Assembly: GCF_014651055.1 (NCBI RefSeq)
Contig: NZ_BMWD01000022.1
Coordinates: 62,001 to 126,000, forward strand
Direction: 5' to 3'
Origin: Streptomyces fructofermentans
GTDB lineage: Bacteria; Actinomycetota; Actinomycetes; Streptomycetales; Streptomycetaceae
DNA length: 64,000 nt
The notes below the pieces were generated by a model that was given only the letters and a program-made list of their open reading frames with translations, was not told the DNA's origin and did not search any database. The translations under genes and the position numbers were made by a program. Positions 32,618-41,536 of this stretch are shown here, one piece after another. Every line of letters begins with the position of its first letter. Within the stretch, counting starts at the first letter, position 1.

Positions 32618-35362
32618 TCAGGCTCCGGTACCGGCCTGTCGCGCCACGCCACCCCTCGACCGCCTCGCCAGGAGCTTGCCCGCCTCCCACAGGACCAGCA
32701 GCACGACGGCCGACAACAGGGCCCAGCCGAACTGGCGCAGATCGATCCGGGTCGTGCCCAGGACGCGGCGGAATCCGTCCATCTGGGTCGCCGCCACCGC
32801 CAGGACGAACTGTGCCAGCGCCACCCAGTTCATCTGCTTGCTGTCGAAGGTGCGCGTGGTCAGCAGGGAGTCGGTCTCGCTGCGGCACTCGAAGGCCGCC
32901 ACGATCAGGCAGAGCGCGAAGGCCGTGAACGCCATGGAGTTACCGACACCGTCGCTGCCGAAGTGCGACTCGCCGAGCTTGATCAGCCCGAGCAGGATCA
33001 GCGTGATGGCCAGCCCCGCGAGCCCGACCGTCACCATCACGGGCCGTGTGAGCACCGATTCGCCTCGCGGGCGCGGACGGCGCTTCATCAGGCCCGGGCT
33101 CTCCTGGTCGAATCCGAGCGCGAAGCCGAATGAGGCGTTGACGACGAAGTGGATCCACAACACCTGTGGCGGGGTGAAGGGTTCACCGGCCGCGATGTTG
33201 AACACGGTCGCGCCCAGGAAGGTCAGCACGAAGGTGACCAGCAGGAGGAGCACGAACCGGATGTACTTGGTCAGGTTGTCGTAGAGTTTCCGGCCCTGCT
33301 CCACCGCGTACACGATGGTGGCGAAGTTGTCGTCGGACAGGATCATGCGTCCGGCGTTCTTGGCCACGTCCGTGCCGCTTCCCATCGCGATGCCGATGTC
33401 GGCGGACTTGATCGCGGGCGCGTCGTTCACGCCGTCGCCCGTCATCGCGACGACATCGCCCTTCTTCTTGAGCGTGGCGGCCAGCAGGACCTTGTGCTCC
33501 GGGGCGACCCGTCCCACCACCCCGATGCCGTCGATCCGGGAGAGCTGCTCGTGCTCGGGCAGGGCGGCGAACTCGGCGCCGAGGATCGCCTCGCCGGGAA
33601 TCCCCAGCTGCCGGGCGATGGCGGCACCGGTCGTCACGTCGTCCCCGGTGACCATCCGTACCCTGATCTGCGCGTCCTGGGCGCTCGCCACGGCGTCCCG
33701 CGACTCGTCGCGGGGCGGGTCGACCATCCCGACCAGGCTGACCACGCACAGGTCGGTGACATGGGCGAGCAGGTCGCCGTCCGGGTCGAAGTCGGCGGGG
33801 TCCAGGTCGCGCGTCGCCGCTGCCATCACCCGGCGGCCCTCCCCTCCCATGCGCTCGCCGTGCTCCTGCGCCCGCCCGCTCAGTTCGGCGTCCCACGGGA
33901 CGGTGGACCCGCCGGACAGCGCCGTGGATGCGCGGTCCGTCACGGCCGGCGCCGCGCCCTTCACGAAGCAGCGCACGACCGCCCGGCCCGAGGCGTCGAC
34001 GGCGGAGTTGAACGTGGCCATCAGTTTGTAGGTGGGGTCGAACGGCAGCGTCGCGAGGCGGGTCAGCCGTTCACGGGTCGCGCCGACGTCCAGCCCGGCC
34101 TTGTGCGCCAGCACCAGGAACGCACCCTCCGTGGGGTCGCCGACGACCTTCCCGTCGACCAGGGTGGCGTCATTGGCGACGAGGTACGGCAGGATCGCGT
34201 CCTCGATGCCGCCGGAGGAACCCGCGGCATGGTGGATCTGCCCCTCCAGCCCGTAGCCGGTCCCCGAGACGGTGTACCGGTCGGTGGGCGTCACGACCTC
34301 GACCGCCGTCATCTGGTTCATGGTCAGCGTGCCGGTCTTGTCGGAGTTGATCGCGGACGTGAACGCCAGGGTCTCCACCGACGGCAGTTCCTTGACGATG
34401 GCGTTGCGTCTGGCGAGGTTGAGACTGCCGACGGACAGGATCGCCTGGGTCACCGTCGGCAGGGCCTCGGGGATCGCGGCGATGGCCAGGGAGACCGCGC
34501 TGACGAACAGGGCGTCCCACGCCTGGTCCCGGCTGCGCCCCAGCGCGAACATCACGATCATCGTCAGTCCGGCGGCCCCCGTGATCCACAGGGTCAGCCG
34601 GTCGAGCTCCCTGGTGAGCGGCGGTTCCTCCTTCTCCGTCGCCGACAGCATGTCCGAGATCTTCCCCAGCTCGGTGTCCTCGCCGGTCGCCGTGACGACG
34701 ACAAGTCCGCTGCCGTGCGTCACGGGGGTGTGCAGGAACGCCGTGTTCGACTGCTCGCCGGGCCCCAGCGGCACGTCCGGCAGGGTGACGGCGTCCTTCG
34801 CCGCGGGAACGCTCTCGCCGGTGAGGGCGGACTCGTCGATCTGCAGCGCGTGTGCCTCGATGATCCGGCCGTCCGCCGGCACCTGGTCACCGGCACTGAT
34901 GAGGATGACGTCCCCCACGACGAGCTGCTCCGCGGGGATCTGCGACTCGGTCCCGTCGCGCCGTACCCGGGCCGTGGTCGTCAGCATGGACTTGAGCGCG
35001 TTCATCGCGCTCTCCGCCTTGCCCTCCTGGCGCAGGCCCACGACGGCGTTCAGCAGGGTCAGCGCCACGAGCAGGATCGCCGTGCTCCACTGCGCGATGA
35101 GCAGCGAGACGAGGGCCGCCGCGAGGAGGACGAGCTGCATGTAGCTGCGGTACTGCCCGAGGAACCGCCGCCAGGCCGGAGGCGGCTTCTCCTCCGGGAG
35201 CGCGTTAGGTCCGTTCGCGGCCAGCAGTTCGGCGGCGCGCGCGGCGGAATGGCCGGTGCCGGGATCGACGCCCAGTGCCGAGGCGGTGTCCTGCGGTGAG
35301 AGCGCGTACCAGGCTTGCGCGGCGGCCGCGGACCCGTCCGCCGGTTTCGACCGGTTCACCAT
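32618..35362 (-). CDS. Cation-transporting P-type ATPase, type II (Ca2+/Na+-like)
   Basis: A 914-residue ion pump. An N-terminal cation-ATPase domain (SPQDTASALGVD...) precedes paired helices. The actuator has TGES (181-184), and TM4 has PEALPT (PEGLP in most relatives). The phosphorylated Asp341 is in SDKTGTLTMNQ, the nucleotide domain has FVKGAAPAV, and the hinge has MVTGDDVTTG and MTGDGVNDAPAIK. C-terminal helices complete about ten membrane segments. PMR1/SERCA-like bacterial pumps move Ca2+ or Na+; the exact ion is uncertain. ATG 35362 follows GGAGG. The PPK2 and coiled-coil genes lie upstream on the same strand, possibly one transcript. Confidence 0.94.
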   Translation of the reverse strand: MVNRSKPADGSAAAAQAWYALSPQDTASALGVDPGTGHSAARAAELLAANGPNALPEEKPPPAWRRFLGQYRSYMQLVLLAAALVSLLIAQWSTAILLVALTLLNAVVGLRQEGKAESAMNALKSMLTTTARVRRDGTESQIPAEQLVVGDVILISAGDQVPADGRIIEAHALQIDESALTGESVPAAKDAVTLPDVPLGPGEQSNTAFLHTPVTHGSGLVVVTATGEDTELGKISDMLSATEKEEPPLTRELDRLTLWITGAAGLTMIVMFALGRSRDQAWDALFVSAVSLAIAAIPEALPTVTQAILSVGSLNLARRNAIVKELPSVETLAFTSAINSDKTGTLTMNQMTAVEVVTPTDRYTVSGTGYGLEGQIHHAAGSSGGIEDAILPYLVANDATLVDGKVVGDPTEGAFLVLAHKAGLDVGATRERLTRLATLPFDPTYKLMATFNSAVDASGRAVVRCFVKGAAPAVTDRASTALSGGSTVPWDAELSGRAQEHGERMGGEGRRVMAAATRDLDPADFDPDGDLLAHVTDLCVVSLVGMVDPPRDESRDAVASAQDAQIRVRMVTGDDVTTGAAIARQLGIPGEAILGAEFAALPEHEQLSRIDGIGVVGRVAPEHKVLLAATLKKKGDVVAMTGDGVNDAPAIKSADIGIAMGSGTDVAKNAGRMILSDDNFATIVYAVEQGRKLYDNLTKYIRFVLLLLVTFVLTFLGATVFNIAAGEPFTPPQVLWIHFVVNASFGFALGFDQESPGLMKRRPRPRGESVLTRPVMVTVGLAGLAITLILLGLIKLGESHFGSDGVGNSMAFTAFALCLIVAAFECRSETDSLLTTRTFDSKQMNWVALAQFVLAVAATQMDGFRRVLGTTRIDLRQFGWALLSAVVLLVLWEAGKLLARRSRGGVARQAGTGA

Positions 35363-35528
35363 CGCGAGACCTCCGCTCCGCTCCACGCCGTCGTGTCCCC
35401 GCCGGGCACGGACCGGCCGCGCCCGGGACCCTCGGTCCCCCTCCCTCGCGCCCGGCTCCGCCCCGCCCGGGGTCCTGCGCGCGTGCTCCCGCCGGGCGGC
35501 TCCGCGGGCGCCCGCCGATCCGCCGGAC

Positions 35529-36509
35529 TCACCGTTCTCCGGAGTTTCGACGGCCGCCGCCGCCCGGCCGTGCCCCACCGTCACGGGGCGGGCCGGCGGG
35601 CGTCCCCGCAGGGGCCTCGGCCAGCAGCTCGCGCCGGGCGGTCCGCAGCTCCTTGCGTGCCGCCTTGGCGAGCGTCGGGTACTGGGGATCGATCCCGATC
35701 AGCGTGTGCGCGAGCACCGCGGCCGTGCAGATCCGGGCGAACCACTTCCGGTCCGCGGGAACGACGTACCAGGGCGCCCAGGCAGTACTCGTGGCCGAGA
35801 GCATCTCGGAGAACGCGTGCTGGTAGTCGTCCCAGAACCGGCGTTCGCGGATGTCCGCGGCGGAGAACTTCCAGTTCTTCTCGGGTCGGTCGATCCGCTT
35901 CAGGAAGCGGAGGCGCTGCTCCTCCTTGGAGAGGTTCAGGAAGATCTTGACGACCTTGAAGCCGTTGTCGGTCAGCTGGCGCTCCCAGTCGTTGATCTCG
36001 CCGTACCGGCGTTCCCAGATGTCCGGGCCCCGCATGTCCTTCGGCAGGCGCTGCCGTTCGAGGAGCTCGGGATGGACGCGCACGACCAGGACCTCCTCGT
36101 AGTGCGAGCGGTTGAAGATCGCGATGTCGCCGCGGGCGGGCACGCGCGTGGCGTACCGCCACAGGTACTCGCGGTCCAGCTCCTCGGCGGAGGGCTGCTT
36201 GAAGCTGCTCACCTGGACGCCCTGGGGGTTCACGCCGCTCATGACGTGCCGGATCGTCCCGTCCTTCCCACCGGCGTCGAGCGACTGGAGGCACAGCAGC
36301 ACGCCGTACGTGTCCTGCGCGGCCAGCCGTTGCTGGTACTCGGCGAGCAGGGAGACGCCCTCCTGGAGCAGTCCGGGCCCCTGCTTCTTCTTCAGGCCGG
36401 CCTTGTACCGGGGGTCGAAGTCCCTGCCGAGTCTCACCCGCGTCCCCGGCTCGACGCGAAGGGGCTCGATGAGTTCGGCGATGCGCCGCGCCCTGGACGA
36501 CCCGGTCAT
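35529..36509 (-). CDS. Polyphosphate kinase 2 family protein
   Basis: A 326-residue PPK2-type enzyme transferring phosphate between polyphosphate and nucleotides. The Walker A motif is SLDAGGKDGT (about 76-85), the Walker B region is IFNRSHYEEVLV, and the lid motif is RFLKRIDRPEKNWKF. The central Tyr/Asp residues typical of the family are kept. A basic, Gly-rich C-terminal tail may be disordered. ATG 36509 has AGGAGAGG upstream. The direction (ADP/ATP or AMP use) cannot be settled by eye. Its place next to an ATP-driven ion pump suggests energy supply or stress duty, which is inference. Confidence 0.92.
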   Translation of the reverse strand: MTGSSRARRIAELIEPLRVEPGTRVRLGRDFDPRYKAGLKKKQGPGLLQEGVSLLAEYQQRLAAQDTYGVLLCLQSLDAGGKDGTIRHVMSGVNPQGVQVSSFKQPSAEELDREYLWRYATRVPARGDIAIFNRSHYEEVLVVRVHPELLERQRLPKDMRGPDIWERRYGEINDWERQLTDNGFKVVKIFLNLSKEEQRLRFLKRIDRPEKNWKFSAADIRERRFWDDYQHAFSEMLSATSTAWAPWYVVPADRKWFARICTAAVLAHTLIGIDPQYPTLAKAARKELRTARRELLAEAPAGTPAGPPRDGGARPGGGGRRNSGER

Positions 36510-36564
36510 GGCCCCACCTCTCCTGTGCCGCCCGCCGGCCCGTGGCCGGGTGCGTTCGCGATGG

Positions 36565-37188
36565 TCACGGGCCCAGTACGGGGCGGGCGACGCCCCGACC
36601 GGGTGTTGCGGGAGCCTCGCGCGCCATCGCCGCGTCCGACCCGGACAGCACGCCCTCCACCGGGCCGGTCGCCGCTCGGGCGTGCGCGGCGGGGTGCTCG
36701 GGGGACCCCGGGGACGCGTGCTGCGCGGCGGTCTCGAACGCGGCCGCCCGCGCCGCCTCGGCCTCCTGCTCCCTGTCGAGAGCGGCAAGCAGGGCCCTGG
36801 CCCGTCGTTCCACGAGGATCGGCAGGTACGTTCTTATCCTCGCGTCGCGCAGCGGTTCGTAGGCCGTGGCGACCGCCGCGTCCACCAGCGTGGCGTCGAC
36901 GGAGCCGTGGGCGGCCTTCAGGGCGGCGGCCACGTTCCTCATGGCCGCCTCCTCCTCCCTACGGGCCGCTTCCTCTTCCCTGCGGGACGCCTCCTCCTCG
37001 CGCCGCGCGGCTTCCTCCGGGGTCTCCGCCGCGGCCGACGCGGACGTGTCGGGAGCGGTCGCATGCAGGCGCTCCCGTGGTCCGAGTACGTCGCCGGAGC
37101 TGTCGGCGGTTCCTCGCGATGGCGGGGGTTCGTCCTTGTCGGACGCCGGCTCATCCGTCCTCATCGCGGCACCTGCCCACTCACTCAT
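36565..37188 (-). CDS. Hypothetical coiled-coil protein
   Basis: About 207 residues. A disordered N-terminus leads to three consecutive heptads of RREEEA(S/A) type. A helical core follows (MRNVAAALKAAHGSVDATLVDAAVATAYEPLRDARIRTYLPILVERRARALL), then an Ala-rich tail. The core resembles three-helix-bundle proteins of actinobacteria annotated without function. The start ATG 37188 (MSEWAGAAM) has GAGGGG upstream. It ends 55 bases before the PPK2 start and may be co-transcribed. Confidence 0.7.
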   Translation of the reverse strand: MSEWAGAAMRTDEPASDKDEPPPSRGTADSSGDVLGPRERLHATAPDTSASAAAETPEEAARREEEASRREEEAARREEEAAMRNVAAALKAAHGSVDATLVDAAVATAYEPLRDARIRTYLPILVERRARALLAALDREQEAEAARAAAFETAAQHASPGSPEHPAAHARAATGPVEGVLSGSDAAMAREAPATPGRGVARPVLGP

Positions 37189-37490
37189 GAGACCCCTCGC
37201 GGCGGTCTGCGCCCGCACAGGTGATGGCTGTGCCCGACGGCTGAGCCGACCGGGACACCGGCCCTTCACCATTCTGCGGCGCACCGGCCGAATCCGCTTC
37301 ACGGAGCCGGTCCCACGGGCGGGGGCCGGCGACGGACCGCCCGAGGACCGGCGGGGAGGCACGGGGCACGGCCCTCGTCCGGCGGGCCGCAGCCGCGACC
37401 GCCGCTGCCGGTCCCGTACCGGAACTCCCCTTCGAGAAGCGGCACTTCAACGCGGACCCGCGCGATCCCGGTCGGCGGTACCGCCCCCGG

Positions 37491-37506
37491 CGTGAACGCG
37501 TTCACG
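37491..37506. promoter_or_regulatory. Perfect palindromic operator of the chitosanase gene
   Basis: CGTGAACGCGTTCACG is fully symmetric over 16 bp and ends 7 bases before the -10 element. It shares GTGAA-N4-TTCAC with the rhamnosidase operator. A repressor bound here would block the promoter. Confidence 0.7.
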
Positions 37507-37513
37507 AGGCACG

Positions 37514-37519
37514 TACTCT
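37514..37519 (+). promoter_or_regulatory. -10 element for leaderless chitosanase mRNA
   Basis: TACTCT fits TANNNT and is seven bases from the ATG at 37527. There is no Shine-Dalgarno before that ATG, so transcription probably starts at or next to it. Confidence 0.5.
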
Positions 37520-37526
37520 TTTTCGA

Positions 37527-38426
37527 ATGAAGCGTGCCAGCACTCTGTTCCTCGGCGTCGCAGGCGTCGCCGTGGCCGTCTTTTACTTCGCGGGTTCCGG
37601 TGAGGACGACCCGTACGCCGCCGACCGGGTACGGGCGGAGTCGTCCGCCCGCGCGGCCGAGACGAAGCGCGAGGAGACGGAACGCCGCGAGCTCGAGGAG
37701 CGCATCGCCGCCATGCCGCCCGGGCTCGCCGCGCCCGCCGCCAAGGAGATCGCCTCGCAGCTCGTCGCCAGCGCCGACAACTCGACGCTGGACTGGCGCG
37801 GCCAGTACGGCTACATCGAGGACCTGGACGACGGCAACGGCTACACCGCTGGCATCATCGGCTTCTGCTCGGGGACCGAGGACATGCTGGAGCTCGTCGA
37901 GCGGTACACCGAGGACCACCCCGGCAATGCCCTGGCCCGCTATCTCCCGGCGCTGCGCGAGGTCGACGGCAGCGACTCCCACGAGGGCCTGGACCCCGGG
38001 TTCACCACCGCGTGGGCCGAGGAGGCGAAGAAGGCCGACTTCCGCGAGGCCCAGGAGTCCGAACGGGACCGCGTGTACTTCGACCCTGCGGTCCGCCAGG
38101 CCAAGATGGACGGCCTCGGCACGCTCGGCCAGTTCGTGTACTACGACGCCATGGTGCTGCACGGCAACGGCACGGGTGAGCGCGCCTTCCACGGCATCCG
38201 CGAGGAGGCCCTGAAGCACGCCGACACCCCGAGCGAGGGCGGGGACGAGAAGAAGTACCTCAACGCGTTCCTCGACGCGCGCCGCACCGCGATGCTGGCG
38301 GAACCTGCTCACCAGGACACGACACGGATCGACACCGCCCAGCGTGTCTTCGTACGGGACGGGAACCTCGGCCTGAAGCCGCCGCTCGTGTGGCAGGTCT
38401 ACGGGGAGTCGTTCCGGATTCCGTAG
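37527..38426 (+). CDS. Chitosanase, GH46
   Basis: A 299-residue endo-chitosanase. The catalytic pair is visible: Glu98 in YGYIEDLDDGNGYTAG and Asp119 in FCSGTEDMLELV, matching Glu22 and Asp40 of the N174 enzyme. Further family blocks are LGQFVYYDAMVLHGNG and YLNAFLDAR. The N-terminus has one hydrophobic helix (about 5-22) without a clear AxA cleavage site. A charged Arg/Glu stretch follows (38-60) before the catalytic domain at about 67, so it may stay membrane-attached or be cut later. Translation appears leaderless. Regulation by the palindrome at 37491-37506 is likely, in response to chitosan or glucosamine oligomers. Confidence 0.94.
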   Translation: MKRASTLFLGVAGVAVAVFYFAGSGEDDPYAADRVRAESSARAAETKREETERRELEERIAAMPPGLAAPAAKEIASQLVASADNSTLDWRGQYGYIEDLDDGNGYTAGIIGFCSGTEDMLELVERYTEDHPGNALARYLPALREVDGSDSHEGLDPGFTTAWAEEAKKADFREAQESERDRVYFDPAVRQAKMDGLGTLGQFVYYDAMVLHGNGTGERAFHGIREEALKHADTPSEGGDEKKYLNAFLDARRTAMLAEPAHQDTTRIDTAQRVFVRDGNLGLKPPLVWQVYGESFRIP

Positions 38427-38572
38427 GGCGGCACGGAACGGCACCGCACAGCACGGCGTGCCGGCCCCTGGCCGGCCCGGCGACCGCGCCCGGACGCACG
38501 AAAGGGCCCACCGGCGTGCGGACGGGCCCCGTACGTGATCGGGCCGCGGGCGCGGCCGTCACGTGTTCCGTG

Positions 38573-38887
38573 TCAGACGTGCGTCGTCGTACCGAGCATC
38601 GCCGACGCGTGCTGCAGCGGGCTGAGGTCCTGCGCGGGCGGGGCGGCGGCCTCGGTCACGGTGTGGCAGGTGAAGCCGAGCGCGGTCATGGCGCGGCGGA
38701 CCTCACCGACCGTGAAGTCGCGCGGGTCCTGACGCGTGACGACCTGGCCCACCTGCTTCAGGGGGAACTGACGGCGGCCGATCGTCACGGCCTCACCCGT
38801 GATCGGCTCGGCCTTGACGCCCTTCATCGTGGCCACCACACCGCTCTTGGTGAGGTCGAACGGGAATCGGGCGATGACACAGCGCAT
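38573..38887 (-). CDS. SCO5918-like conserved actinobacterial protein
   Basis: 104 residues: MRCVIARFPFDLTKSGVVATMKGV...EPITGEAVTIGRRQFPLKQVGQVVTRQDPRDFTVGEVRRAMTALGFTCHT. As I recall, this is the family named after S. coelicolor SCO5918. Function unknown. It closes a minus-strand run with CBS, DEAD-helicase and cold-shock genes, whose grouping suggests a cold-stress or RNA-handling role. ATG 38887 has GAGG upstream. Confidence 0.8.
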   Translation of the reverse strand: MRCVIARFPFDLTKSGVVATMKGVKAEPITGEAVTIGRRQFPLKQVGQVVTRQDPRDFTVGEVRRAMTALGFTCHTVTEAAAPPAQDLSPLQHASAMLGTTTHV

Positions 38888-38936
38888 GGGACCTCACAGG
38901 ATCGGGGAGGAGGGGGAGCGGTACGGACGGGTGTGT

Positions 38937-39281
38937 TCAGCGTACGGCGTGCCGGGTTCCGGCGACGGTGATGACGGAACGGGAGCCGGTCAGCAGGGCC
39001 GTGGTGTCCGCCGGGAGATCGCACAGCCGGACCCGGTCGGTGTAGGAGACGTCGCCGCGCGCCCCGGCGAGCAGGGCGTGGGTCACCACGCCGACACGCC
39101 GGCCGTCGTCGTCGCAGATGAACAGATGCTCGGTGCGGGCACTCGCCATGACGGACAGCGCGACCTCGACGGTCATGTCGCCCCAGACCTGGGGGACGGT
39201 CGCGTCGGGGCCGTCCGCCCGCACCCGGTCCGCGGCGGCGGGGGCGGCCGACGGGCCGGGCTGCGTCTCAACCGGTGTCAC
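38937..39281 (-). CDS. Small CBS-domain protein
   Basis: 114 residues. After an Ala/Pro-rich start, the segment VALSVMASARTEHLFICDDDGRRVGVVTHALLAGA is a CBS motif, which typically binds adenosyl nucleotides. Only about one CBS repeat fits, so it would have to dimerise. The GTG at 39281 has GGAGG six bases upstream. It lies between the SCO5918-like and helicase genes. Confidence 0.82.
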   Translation of the reverse strand: MTPVETQPGPSAAPAAADRVRADGPDATVPQVWGDMTVEVALSVMASARTEHLFICDDDGRRVGVVTHALLAGARGDVSYTDRVRLCDLPADTTALLTGSRSVITVAGTRHAVR

Positions 39282-39408
39282 AACGTGCCTCCTGCGGAGT
39301 TGGGGCGGTGCCCCGGTCAGGGACGGCCCGCTTGGTACGGCGCCGTCGGCGGACGACGACGCCGGGCGGGGCAGCCCGCGCCGGCGGGCGCGGGCTGCCG
39401 ATGACTGC

Positions 39409-40965
39409 CTAGGCCGGGGTGTCGAGCGGCGGCTGGCGCCGACCGGCCCGACGGGCCGCCTGCGAGGGGCGGCGACCGCGCCGGCCGCCGCGTGACGCGG
39501 CGCCGCGCTCGACGCGCTCCTTCACGGGAGCCGTGATGGTGACGGGGACGCCGGAAGGCGTCTGCGCACCGGTGATGCGGTGCAGTTCGGCCTCGCCGGA
39601 ACGGACCTGGGTGGTCTGCGGCACGATGCCGGCGGCCACCATCAGACGGGACATCTCCCGGCGCTGGTTCGGCGTGACCAGCGTGACGACGCTGCCGGAC
39701 TCGCCTGCACGGGCGGTACGCCCACCGCGGTGCAGGTAGTCCTTGGGGTCGGTCGGCGGGTCGACGTTCACGACGAGGTCGAGATTGTCGACGTGGATGC
39801 CGCGGGCGGCCACGTTGGTGGCCACCAGCACGGTGACGTGCCCGGTCTTGAACTGCGCGAGGGTCCGGGTCCGCTGCGGCTGCGACTTCCCGCCGTGCAG
39901 CGCGGCGGCCCGCACCCCGCTGGTCAGCAGGTCCTGGGTCAGACGGTCCACCGCGTGCTTGGTGTCCAGGAACATGATCACGCGGCCGTCGCGGGCCGCG
40001 ATCTCGGTCGTGGTCGCGTGCTTGTCGGCACCGTGGACGTGCAGCACGTGGTGCTCCATCGTGGTCACCGCTCCGGCCGAGGGGTCCACGGAGTGGACGA
40101 CCGGGTCGGTCAGGTAGCGGCGCACGAGGAGGTCGACGTTGCGGTCCAGGGTCGCCGAGAACAGCATCCGCTGTCCTTCGGGACGCACCTGGTCGAGCAA
40201 CGCGGTGACCTGCGGCATGAAGCCCATGTCGGCCATCTGGTCGGCCTCGTCGAGCACGGTGATGGCCACCTGGTTCAGGCGGCACTCCCCGCGGTCGATG
40301 AGGTCCTTGAGCCGGCCCGGGGTCGCGACGACGATTTCCGCCCCCGCACGCAGCGCGCCGGCCTGGCGGCCGATCGACATGCCGCCGACGACCGTCGCCA
40401 TGCGCACCCGCACGGCTCGGGCGTAAGGGGTGAGCGCGTCGGTCACCTGCTGGGCGAGTTCCCGGGTGGGGACGAGGACCAGCCCGAGGGGCTGGCGGGG
40501 CTCGGCGCGCTGCCCGGCGGTACGGGCCAGCAGGGCGAGGCCGAAGGCCAGCGTCTTGCCGGAGCCGGTGCGTCCGCGGCCGAGCGCGTCACGGCCCGCG
40601 AGGGTGTTCGGCAGCGTGGCTCCCTGGATCGGGAACGGCACGCTCACCCCCTCCGAGGCCAGCGCTGCGAGCAGCTGCGCGGGCATGTCGAGCGCGGCGA
40701 ACGTGTCGACGGCGGGCAGCGCCGGGGTGATCGTCTTGGGCAGCGCGAACTCACCCTGCGGTCCGCTGGGCCTGCGCCCGTAGCCACCCTGGCGGCCGGG
40801 ACCGCCGGAGCGGCTGGGGGCGGCGGAACGGAAGCGGGCGCCTCGACCGGAGGCGTCACCGCCGCGGGTGCGGGAGCCGTCGCCGCTCGTGCTCCAGCCG
40901 CGCGAGCCCTCGGAGCCTCCGGTGCGGGTACGGGAGTAGCGGTCGTTACTGCGTGTGCGGTTCAT
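39409..40965 (-). CDS. DEAD-box RNA helicase
   Basis: 518 residues. A disordered Arg/Gly/Ser-rich N-terminus (about 1-70) is followed by both RecA-like domains. Visible motifs are the Q-motif FPIQ, motif I RTGSGKT, Ia PTRELAQQ, TPGRL, II VLDEADQM, III SAT, V ATNVAARGIHV and VI HRGGRTARAG. Motif VI more often reads HRIGRTGRAG. A basic C-terminal tail should bind RNA. It unwinds structured RNA, probably at low temperature given the cold-shock gene upstream. ATG 40965 has GAGGAAGG before it. Confidence 0.95.
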   Translation of the reverse strand: MNRTRSNDRYSRTRTGGSEGSRGWSTSGDGSRTRGGDASGRGARFRSAAPSRSGGPGRQGGYGRRPSGPQGEFALPKTITPALPAVDTFAALDMPAQLLAALASEGVSVPFPIQGATLPNTLAGRDALGRGRTGSGKTLAFGLALLARTAGQRAEPRQPLGLVLVPTRELAQQVTDALTPYARAVRVRMATVVGGMSIGRQAGALRAGAEIVVATPGRLKDLIDRGECRLNQVAITVLDEADQMADMGFMPQVTALLDQVRPEGQRMLFSATLDRNVDLLVRRYLTDPVVHSVDPSAGAVTTMEHHVLHVHGADKHATTTEIAARDGRVIMFLDTKHAVDRLTQDLLTSGVRAAALHGGKSQPQRTRTLAQFKTGHVTVLVATNVAARGIHVDNLDLVVNVDPPTDPKDYLHRGGRTARAGESGSVVTLVTPNQRREMSRLMVAAGIVPQTTQVRSGEAELHRITGAQTPSGVPVTITAPVKERVERGAASRGGRRGRRPSQAARRAGRRQPPLDTPA

Positions 40966-41278
40966 GCGGAACCTTCCTCGATGCGGCACGTATCAAGGAA
41001 TTCCCGCAGCGGAACAACAGCGCGGCGAATCGCGAGAACGAGCCAAATGAAAAGCAGATGCTTATTCGAATACCACCGGACAACGAACGGCGGATATTCA
41101 CTCGGATGTGCCGGGCGCTATTGACCGGTGTCCGGAGTCTGGTCGGCGGCTCGTACGGATTCGTCATCCGGAGCCGGTGTGTCAGCGGGGCGGTGCCGTG
41201 GGCCCGAGGGGCCTGCGTACGTGACCGTCACCGTCGGAGCGTCAAGGTGTGCGGGGCGGCCGGGCCGCGCCACGCAAC
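40966..41278. other. Upstream region of the helicase gene
   Basis: This 313-bp stretch has a distinctly A+T-richer part (about 41000-41100) consistent with a promoter and long leader, as common for cold-inducible helicases. No gene is seen. Confidence 0.4.
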
Positions 41279-41316
41279 GAGCTGGGACCCGCACCCCATG
41301 GTGCGGGCCCCAGCTC
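41279..41316 (-). terminator. Terminator of the cold-shock protein gene
   Basis: GAGCTGGGACCCGCACC-CCAT-GGTGCGGGCCCCAGCTC is a 17-bp stem with one mismatch and a 4-base loop, 17 bases past the stop. Confidence 0.85.
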
Positions 41317-41332
41317 GGATGATGCGAAGGCG

Positions 41333-41536
41333 TCAGGCGGGAACGATGTTCTCGGCCGTCGGGCCCTTCTGACCCTGCGCGATGTCGAAGGTCACCTTCT
41401 GGCCTTCGAGCAGCTCGCGGAAGCCCTGGGCGGCGATGTTCGAGTAGTGCGCGAAGACGTCAGCGCCTCCACCGTCCTGCTCGATGAAGCCGAAGCCCTT
41501 TTCCGCGTTGAACCACTTCACGGTGCCAGATGCCAT
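41333..41536 (-). CDS. Cold-shock protein, CspA family
   Basis: A complete 67-residue cold-shock domain that binds single-stranded RNA/DNA. RNP1 is KGFGFIEQD and RNP2 is VFAHYSNI (usually VFVHFSAI). The start MASGTVKWFNAEKGF is standard, with AAGGAGAA upstream. The 5' side (41537-41800) is unusually A+T-rich, consistent with a long regulated leader. It heads the minus-strand run towards the DEAD helicase, separated by a strong terminator. Confidence 0.95.
   Translation of the reverse strand: MASGTVKWFNAEKGFGFIEQDGGGADVFAHYSNIAAQGFRELLEGQKVTFDIAQGQKGPTAENIVPA

Noticed and set aside
37189..37490. A gene in the region between the coiled-coil protein and the chitosanase
   Set aside because: Open frames exist on both strands, but none has good codon bias, a ribosome site or a recognisable protein.
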